Of a DNA stretch of 11,075 nt, positions 6,799 through 11,075 are shown piece after piece. The DNA comes from Bacteroidales bacterium (GTDB lineage Bacteria; Bacteroidota; Bacteroidia; Bacteroidales; UBA932). Location of the stretch: the NCBI GenBank assembly GCA_021443625.1, contig JABUTP010000059.1, positions 1-11,075 of the forward strand. The letters run 5' to 3'. Position 1 is the first letter of the stretch, and every line of letters starts with the position of its first letter. The notes beneath the pieces were generated by a model, which was not told the DNA's origin, did not search any database, and saw only the letters and a list, made by a program, of their open reading frames with translations. A program made the position numbers and the translations under genes.

Positions 6799-7965
6799 TT
6801 AGAGAGATTCAATATAGGCGGCCGCCTGTCTGCGGGCGGCGTCGTTGGTTTCAAAAATATCTTCGAGAGTGGGGTGTCCGACAAACTGACACTTCTCCAT
6901 AGTGTGCGAAATGACCGCAGAAATTGTGCCGAACCGAAGTCGGCCGGCAAGGAACGCGGCCACCGCAACTTCGTTGGCGGCATTCATCGCGCAGGGGATA
7001 TTCCCACCGGCCTCCATGGCGTTGAAAGCGAGTTTCAGACAGGGGAATCTGTCGGTGTCGGGCTTGTCGAACGTCAGCGAGGCAATCTTGCCGAAATCGA
7101 GTCGCGGGGTGTCGAGGGCAATGCGGGAGGGGTATGTCAGGGCATACTGTATCGGCACCCTCATATCGGGAGATCCGAGCTGGGCTATGACCGCCCCGTC
7201 GCTGAACTGCACCATCGAGTGGATTATCGATTCGGGGTGAATCACCACTTCAATCCTGTCGGGAGCCACACCGAACAGCCATTTTGCCTCAATGACCTCG
7301 AACCCCTTGTTCATAAGGGTGGCCGAGTCGATGGTTATCTTGGCGCCCATATCCCACCTCGGGTGTTTCAGCGCCTCCTCTACCGAGGCCCCGGCGATGC
7401 GTGCGCTATCCCAAGTGCGGAACGGCCCTCCGGAGCAGGTCAGGATGAGCTTCTCTATCTCCCCGCCGCCTTGCAGCGACTGGAAAATGGCTGAGTGTTC
7501 GGAATCTACGGGGAGGATGGCGCTGCGGTGCCTTACGGCAAGGGGAATGATGATTTCTCCAGCCGCCACCAGCGTCTCCTTGTTGGCCAGCGCAATCACT
7601 TTGCCGCTCTCAATGGCGGCGACGGTGGGGCGGAGTCCGCTGAATCCCACCATTGCGGTGACCACTATATCTATGTTTTCCCCCCTTACCACATCGCAGA
7701 CGGCATCGCTGCCGGTATAAACCTTGATGCCCAGCGGCTGGAGGGCCGACCTGACCTCTTCGTAATGTCCTTCGTCTCCTATTACGACGCAGTTGGGGTC
7801 GAACCTGCGGGCCTGCTCGATGAGCAGAGCGCTGCTGGTATTGGCAACGAGGCACTCTATCTCAAACCAATCGGGATGCTGGGCCACGACATCCAGTGTC
7901 TGCCGTCCTATTGAACCGGTGGACCCCAATACGGCTATCCGCTTTTTCTCCCTTTTATCGCTCAT
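6799..7965 (-). CDS. dxr: 1-deoxy-D-xylulose 5-phosphate reductoisomerase
   Basis: Converts DOXP to 2-C-methyl-D-erythritol 4-phosphate with NADPH and a divalent metal, the committed step of the MEP isoprenoid pathway. It is cytosolic and the target of fosmidomycin. The 388 residues match the family length. The NADPH-binding motif is GSTGSIG (14-20), with LANKETLV at 126-133. The metal site VDSEHSAIFQ supplies D154 and E156. Substrate-binding motifs are SGGPFR (178-183) and HPRWDMGAKITIDSATLMNK (201-220), continued by GFEVIEA with E223. The flexible loop and C-terminal helical domain are complete. All key residues are intact. It starts four bases after the stop of the LytM-like gene and is followed by rseP after three bases. 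Confidence 0.97.
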   Translation of the reverse strand: MSDKREKKRIAVLGSTGSIGRQTLDVVAQHPDWFEIECLVANTSSALLIEQARRFDPNCVVIGDEGHYEEVRSALQPLGIKVYTGSDAVCDVVRGENIDIVVTAMVGFSGLRPTVAAIESGKVIALANKETLVAAGEIIIPLAVRHRSAILPVDSEHSAIFQSLQGGGEIEKLILTCSGGPFRTWDSARIAGASVEEALKHPRWDMGAKITIDSATLMNKGFEVIEAKWLFGVAPDRIEVVIHPESIIHSMVQFSDGAVIAQLGSPDMRVPIQYALTYPSRIALDTPRLDFGKIASLTFDKPDTDRFPCLKLAFNAMEAGGNIPCAMNAANEVAVAAFLAGRLRFGTISAVISHTMEKCQFVGHPTLEDIFETNDAARRQAAAYIESL

Positions 7966-7969
7966 AATG

Positions 7970-8806
7970 TCAGAAATTTATGTAAAGAGTAGGGTCGAGG
8001 GGTGTCCCGTCGTGCCATAGTTCGAGATGGAGACTCGTGCCGGTGTTGAGGCTTCCGCTGGAACCCACGGTGGCTATGGGCGTCCCCACTTTGATGTGGT
8101 CCCCCGCCTTTTTGAGCAGCTGCTGGTTGTGCTTATACACCGAGACCAGATTGTGGCTGTGCTGGATGTAAATGGTATAACCCGTTTCGTCGCTCCAGTA
8201 GGAGGCGATGACCGTCCCTTCGAGGATGGAGCAGACGGAGGTCCCTTCGTCCGCCGAAATTGCTATGAAAGTGTGCCCCGTGGCTTCGTTGAACTCTTCG
8301 GTGACAATGCCGTGAAGGGGGGTGAAATAATGGAGTCCCTCTATCTGCCGCACCTTGCCGCTCTCCCTCTTCTCGATGCTCATCGCCGTCTCTTTCTCCA
8401 CTATGCCCCTCAGCAGCGAGTCCTGACGGGCATAAACCTTGGCGTATGCGCTGTCGAGTGAGGAAGGGGAGGTGCGGGCGATGCTGTCGATGTCCATAGG
8501 CTCGCGCCCGGTGACGATGCGCTGGATGTTGCCCACCTGATATGCCCAGAGGTTGATCTGCCGTTCGAGAGAATCCACCAGAAGGCGGTTCTCAATGGCC
8601 ATCTGGCGGGATGCCTTGGAAGGGTATCCCTTGACGGTGGTGCGCAGAGGGGTCAATGCCACCAGCAGATATGTCAGGATAATCACGGCCACCACCGCCG
8701 TCGCGGAGAGGACAATGAACTTCCGTCCGCTCAACCCCGTGGAATAGAGCTTTTCCCCGCTGTCGGCATCCGATATCGAAATGTTATATTTTTTATGACT
8801 GTTCAT
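7970..8806 (-). CDS. Membrane-anchored M23/LytM-domain protein, probably catalytically inactive
   Basis: A 278-residue protein with a short cytoplasmic N-terminus, one transmembrane helix at about 30-52 (IVLSATAVVAVIILTYLLVA), a coiled-coil-like region (about 65-145) and a C-terminal LytM fold (about 160-278). LytM landmarks are visible: TPLHGIVTEEF, EGTVIASYW, YIQHSHNLVSVYKHN, the GTPIATVGSSGSLNTG turn, and LHLELWHDGTPLDP. Active LytM peptidases carry HxGxD and HxH. Here the first motif reads HTFIA (H178 kept, Asp replaced by A182) and the second SLH (first His replaced by S258, H260 kept). A zinc ligand and a catalytic His therefore appear to be lost, as in EnvC/NlpD-type activators, though this is an alignment by eye. 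The ATG at 8806 was chosen because the longer frame to 8908 would overlap ruvX and put 34 unlikely residues before the anchor. First gene of the dxr-rseP operon. Confidence 0.86.
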   Translation of the reverse strand: MNSHKKYNISISDADSGEKLYSTGLSGRKFIVLSATAVVAVIILTYLLVALTPLRTTVKGYPSKASRQMAIENRLLVDSLERQINLWAYQVGNIQRIVTGREPMDIDSIARTSPSSLDSAYAKVYARQDSLLRGIVEKETAMSIEKRESGKVRQIEGLHYFTPLHGIVTEEFNEATGHTFIAISADEGTSVCSILEGTVIASYWSDETGYTIYIQHSHNLVSVYKHNQQLLKKAGDHIKVGTPIATVGSSGSLNTGTSLHLELWHDGTPLDPTLYINF

Positions 8807-8816
8807 ACTTGTCTGT

Positions 8817-8833
8817 TCCAAACCCCGTTTGGA
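8817..8833. repeat. Perfect 7-bp inverted repeat in the divergent LytM-like/ruvX intergenic region
   Basis: TCCAAAC, three C's, then GTTTGGA. It starts 11 bases upstream of the LytM-like gene's ATG, within the 82-base gap before ruvX. It could be a regulator half-site pair or a hairpin in the leader of the leftward operon; nothing in the sequence decides. Confidence 0.6.
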
Positions 8834-8875
8834 GTTATTTCCACCCTGCAACTCCTCAAGAAAGCAAAAAAGTTG

Positions 8876-8883
8876 TATCTTCG
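8876..8883 (+). promoter_or_regulatory. Putative ruvX-def promoter, -7 element
   Basis: TATCTTCG is one base from the TAnnTTTG consensus and ends five bases before the ruvX ATG. A start site at the normal distance would give an almost leaderless mRNA. No -33 TTTG is seen around 8850-8856. Confidence 0.45.
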
Positions 8884-8888
8884 CCCCG

Positions 8889-9332
8889 ATGAACAGGATT
8901 ATAGGCATAGACTACGGACGCAAACGCACTGGATTGGCGGTGAGTGACCCGTTGATGGTGTTCGCCTCAGCCCTGGACACTGTTCATTCTGCAAATATAA
9001 TAGATTATATTAAAAATTATATGACGCAGCACACGGTGGTCCGTTTCGTGGTGGGATATCCCAAGAATCTCAACGGCCGGCCGTCGGAGGCTGCCCGCGA
9101 CGTGGATGCCTTTCTCAACCTGCTCCGCAAGCAGTTCCCTGCGGTTCCGGTTACCCTCGAAGACGAGCGCTTTACATCGGTTCTGGCCCACCGGTCGCTG
9201 ATAGACAGCGGAGTCAGGAAGATGGACAGGCGCGACAAGACGGCTGTCGATAAGGTCAGCGCGGCGCTGATTCTCCAGACTTATCTGGATCGTGCCGACT
9301 GCCCCGAAAAGCAGCAGCCTGCAGTCAATTGA
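8889..9332 (+). CDS. ruvX: Putative pre-16S rRNA nuclease / Holliday junction resolvase RuvX (YqgF)
   Basis: A 147-residue RNase H-fold nuclease. The family is annotated as a Holliday junction resolvase, and E. coli YqgF is implicated in maturing the 16S rRNA 5' end. The signature IGIDYGRKRTGLAVSD starts at residue 5 and contains the catalytic D8. VVGYPKNLNGRPSEAA follows at about 54-69, the second acid is in LEDERFTS (E93), and the third in AVDKVSAALILQTYL (D121). Length is standard and all three acidic residues are present. The ATG at 8889 was preferred over an in-frame ATG at 8829, because the extension is not conserved-looking and would begin upstream of the -7 element. It is followed by def after 13 bases, probably cotranscribed. 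Confidence 0.95.
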   Translation: MNRIIGIDYGRKRTGLAVSDPLMVFASALDTVHSANIIDYIKNYMTQHTVVRFVVGYPKNLNGRPSEAARDVDAFLNLLRKQFPAVPVTLEDERFTSVLAHRSLIDSGVRKMDRRDKTAVDKVSAALILQTYLDRADCPEKQQPAVN

Positions 9333-9345
9333 AACAATAACGAAT

Positions 9346-9906
9346 ATGATACTACCCATTTATTTGTACGGCTCAAAGGTGTTGAGAGCCAAGGCCGCTG
9401 AGGTGGAACTCGACAAATGCGACAGAGCCGCCGTCGGTCGGTTGCTGGACAATATGTACGAAACCATGAAGGAGGCTGACGGCTGCGGTATCGCCGCTCC
9501 CCAGGTCGGAGTCAGCGAGCGCATCCTGATAGTCGATGGAAACGACCTGGCGGACACCTATCCCTATCTCAAGGGATTCGTGCGCAAGATGATAAACCCG
9601 GTGGTCGTTGAGGAGAGCGACGAGACTGTCACCTACAGCGAAGGGTGTCTCAGCATACCCGCGGTGGATGCGGACATCACCCGTCCCAAGGTGATTACGG
9701 TGAAATACACCGATGAGAACTTCGAAGAGAAACAGGAAACTTTCGAAGGATTCGACGCCCGTATGGTGCAGCACGAAATGGACCATCTCGACGGGGTTGT
9801 CTTTACTGACAGGGCCGCCCCCATCCGCAAGAAGATATTGGCAAAACGCCTTGCAAACATAGCCAAAGGACTCACCCGCACCCACTACAAAGTGCGACTG
9901 GACTAA
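9346..9906 (+). CDS. def: Peptide deformylase
   Basis: Removes the formyl group from N-terminal formyl-methionine of nascent proteins; a ribosome-associated metalloenzyme. The 186 residues contain all three motifs: GCGIAAPQ (46-53), EGCLS (99-103, metal ligand C101) and QHEMDHLDG (142-150, ligands H143 and H147, catalytic E144). The start MILPIYLYGSKVLR is typical. The in-frame ATG at 9292 lies inside ruvX and would add 18 residues without family support. Second gene of the ruvX-def unit. Downstream is a hairpin that probably ends the transcript before the convergent rimM. Confidence 0.97.
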   Translation: MILPIYLYGSKVLRAKAAEVELDKCDRAAVGRLLDNMYETMKEADGCGIAAPQVGVSERILIVDGNDLADTYPYLKGFVRKMINPVVVEESDETVTYSEGCLSIPAVDADITRPKVITVKYTDENFEEKQETFEGFDARMVQHEMDHLDGVVFTDRAAPIRKKILAKRLANIAKGLTRTHYKVRLD

Positions 9907-9930
9907 GAAACTGTTTAATCAAACGGCATC

Positions 9931-9957
9931 CAAGAAACTGCTTAGAGCAGCTTCTTG
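9931..9957 (+). terminator. Putative terminator hairpin between convergent def and rimM
   Basis: CAAGAA, an A/C mismatch, CTGCT, a 3-base loop TAG, AGCAG, and TTCTTG: 11 paired bases in total. It starts 25 bases after the def stop and ends 29 bases before the rimM stop. No strong T-run follows on either strand, so termination may be inefficient or the hairpin may act as a 3'-end stabiliser for either transcript. Its left arm includes one copy of AAGAAACTG, whose other copy spans the def stop codon (9905-9913). Confidence 0.55.
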
Positions 9958-9985
9958 AGAATGGTTTTCAAACTACTTACGGTTG

Positions 9986-10444
9986 TTACAGACCTTCCAG
10001 AAGGCCGTCGGCAATCCTGAGCCGGATTTGCCTGCGGCGTCTGTCGATTTTTACGATGCACTCGTCGGGGCAGGGGAAAAGTTTCGTGCCCACTTCAAGG
10101 CAGGGGTTGCCCGGGATGTCCAGCAGGCCGTCGATGGGGCCTATCTCGCGTCCCGTGTCGCTGAAGAGCGTGTAGCCGGTCAGGTCGTCCGCCTCCTCAG
10201 TGTCGCATTCTCCCACAAATATCTCTTTGCCCACGAGTTCCTCGGCATCGGCAAGCGTGTCGATGTCTTCGAGTTTGAGAAAATATTTTGTACTCCCTTT
10301 CGGGGAGAATTCCTCCACAAAAAAAGGAACCGGCAACCCATCGAAAACGATGGTCACCGGTTCAGTTTTCTCCAAATCGCATTCCAACTCGGGGGCGCTT
10401 ACGATTACGCCGCCTTCGGTTCCATACGACTTGACAACGCGCAT
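9986..10444 (-). CDS. rimM: Ribosome maturation factor RimM
   Basis: A 152-residue 30S assembly factor that helps 16S rRNA head-domain maturation, known to bind S19. The N-terminal beta-barrel domain covers about 1-80: VVKSYGTEGGVIV corresponds to the family's VVxTHGxxGEV motif, and PVPFFVEEF and FLKLEDIDTLADAEELVGKE follow. The C-terminal PRC-barrel covers about 87-145 (LTGYTLFSDTGREIG, then IDGLLDIPG), ending in IADGLLEGL. The start is only 12 bases after the rpsP stop. The N-terminus is several residues shorter than usual, because an in-frame TAA (the rpsP stop) lies five codons upstream and no other start codon is available. It is cotranscribed with rpsP, the classic pairing. The trmD and rplS genes that follow in many bacteria are absent here. 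Confidence 0.9.
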   Translation of the reverse strand: MRVVKSYGTEGGVIVSAPELECDLEKTEPVTIVFDGLPVPFFVEEFSPKGSTKYFLKLEDIDTLADAEELVGKEIFVGECDTEEADDLTGYTLFSDTGREIGPIDGLLDIPGNPCLEVGTKLFPCPDECIVKIDRRRRQIRLRIADGLLEGL

Positions 10445-10456
10445 ATCAAGCGGAAA

Positions 10457-11014
10457 TTAAGCCTCCTCTGCGGGAGCTTCTGCCTCTGCGGCCTCTTCGC
10501 TCTGGGCGGCTTCTGCTGCAGCGGCAGCTTCAGCAGCGGCTTTGGCGGCAGCCTCTTCGGCTTTCCTCTTGGCGATGGCTTCGGCACGCTCTGCGTTAAC
10601 CTTTTCCTCTGCAGCTGTGGCTGCTTTGGCTGCGGTTCTCTTGGCTTCGCTGATGCCGCTGATTTTGGCGTTGACCTTGGCTTCCTTGGCTACTTTCCAT
10701 TCGTTGAACTTAGCCTCGGCCTGAGCCTCGGTGAGCGCACCCTTGGCAACACCGCCCTGAAGATGCTTTTTCAGGAGAACACCCTCGTAAGAGAGGATAC
10801 GGCGGGTTGTGGGGCTCGGCTGAGCACCGCAATTAAGCCAGTAAAGAGCTCTTTCGCTGTTGAGTACGATGGATGCGGGGTTGGTGTTGGGATTGTAGGT
10901 TCCGATTTGCTCGATGTAACGACCGTCACGGGGTGAGCGAACGTCGGTGACTACGATGTGGTAGAAGGCATAATTCTTCTTGCCATGACGTGAAAGGCGG
11001 ATTTTAACAGCCAT
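10457..11014 (-). CDS. rpsP: Small ribosomal subunit protein bS16 with long C-terminal extension
   Basis: A 30S assembly protein that binds 16S rRNA helices. Residues 1-85 are the normal bS16 fold: [55 protein letters not shown]. The protein is 185 residues, about twice the length of E. coli S16. The extra part starts with a K/A-rich helical segment (about 95-140) and ends in a low-complexity Ala/Glu tail of about 45 residues (151-185), probably an exposed, acidic helical or disordered arm. Bacteroidota S16 proteins are often extended in this way. The ATG at 11012-11014 follows the A-rich leader AACACAAAGAAA. It leads the rpsP-rimM unit. A long open frame on the opposite strand is only a consequence of this repetitive composition. 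Confidence 0.96.
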   Translation of the reverse strand: MAVKIRLSRHGKKNYAFYHIVVTDVRSPRDGRYIEQIGTYNPNTNPASIVLNSERALYWLNCGAQPSPTTRRILSYEGVLLKKHLQGGVAKGALTEAQAEAKFNEWKVAKEAKVNAKISGISEAKRTAAKAATAAEEKVNAERAEAIAKRKAEEAAAKAAAEAAAAAEAAQSEEAAEAEAPAEEA

Positions 11015-11075
11015 TTTCTTTGTGTTTTAAAGTTAATAAATAGGGTTAACTTCCTTATCTTCTCGAGAAAAGGTG
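11015..11075 (-). promoter_or_regulatory. Upstream region of rpsP (incomplete)
   Basis: This 61-base stretch has no gene. On the minus strand it reads into an AT-rich leader with a TAACTTTA (11028-11035) that resembles a -7 box with a mismatch in the last base; no -33 box was found. A 10-bp palindrome TTCTCGAGAA lies at 11060-11069 and may belong to a terminator or operator cut by the window edge. Confidence 0.3.

Noticed and set aside
6721..7494. 257-codon plus-strand open frame opposite dxr and the rseP start
   Set aside because: Crosses two well-supported enzyme genes on the other strand and shows no family features.
8807..8908. Upstream extension of the LytM-like reading frame to 8908
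   Set aside because: It would overlap the ruvX start and its -7 box and place 34 atypical residues before the membrane anchor. The ATG at 8806 fits better.
9983..10936. 317-codon open frame on the plus strand opposite rpsP and rimM, rich in Gly, Cys, Phe and Leu
   Set aside because: It mirrors the Ala/Glu repeats of S16 and the RimM coding sequence. Both minus-strand proteins match known families with intact motifs, so this is an antisense shadow.
11060..11069. Palindrome TTCTCGAGAA near the right edge
   Set aside because: Short, with no loop and no clear partner element. The surrounding region is cut by the window, so neither a terminator nor an operator can be argued.

Overview
The window is an ordinary, densely packed stretch of core chromosome from a member of the Bacteroidota, most likely the order Bacteroidales. 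The evidence is a consensus Bacteroidetes promoter (TTTG, 19 bp, TACCTTTG) before the tRNA gene, the absence of clear Shine-Dalgarno sequences, a DUF4837-type lipoprotein, an S16 protein with a long Ala/Glu tail, and two lipoproteins with short lipoboxes. Genus cannot be fixed from this sequence. No mobile element, phage gene, CRISPR array or defence system was seen, and no gene-free stretch exceeds about 100 bases.

Layout, left to right. (1) The 5' two thirds of miaB (tRNA ms2i6A methylthiotransferase) runs leftward off the edge. (2) Back to back with it, a rightward operon holds a small LEA-type-2-like lipoprotein, a secreted SPOR-domain protein and rpoN (sigma-54), with overlaps or gaps of a few bases. 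(3) Convergent with rpoN is radC, and upstream of it on the same strand are a strong terminator, rpsT (S20) and tRNA-Glu(UUC), driven by the consensus promoter. (4) A leftward operon of four genes follows: a membrane-anchored degenerate M23/LytM protein, dxr (MEP isoprenoid pathway), rseP (site-2 intramembrane protease) and a DUF4837 lipoprotein, with gaps of 3 to 12 bases. (5) Divergent from it, ruvX and def (peptide deformylase) run rightward from a promoter almost touching the ruvX start. (6) A hairpin separates def from the convergent rpsP-rimM pair (ribosomal protein S16 and its 16S maturation factor), which runs leftward from the right end.

Two themes recur. One is translation: miaB, rpsT, tRNA-Glu, def, rimM and rpsP. 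The other is envelope physiology: the lipoprotein/SPOR pair coupled to rpoN, and the LytM-like/dxr/rseP/DUF4837 operon.

I found no convincing new system. The points most worth a second look are the apparently inactivated LytM domain in the dxr-rseP operon, the uncharacterised DUF4837 lipoprotein beside RseP, the lipoprotein-SPOR-rpoN coupling, the overlapping divergent promoters of miaB and that operon, and the rpsT terminator that ends just before the radC start codon.
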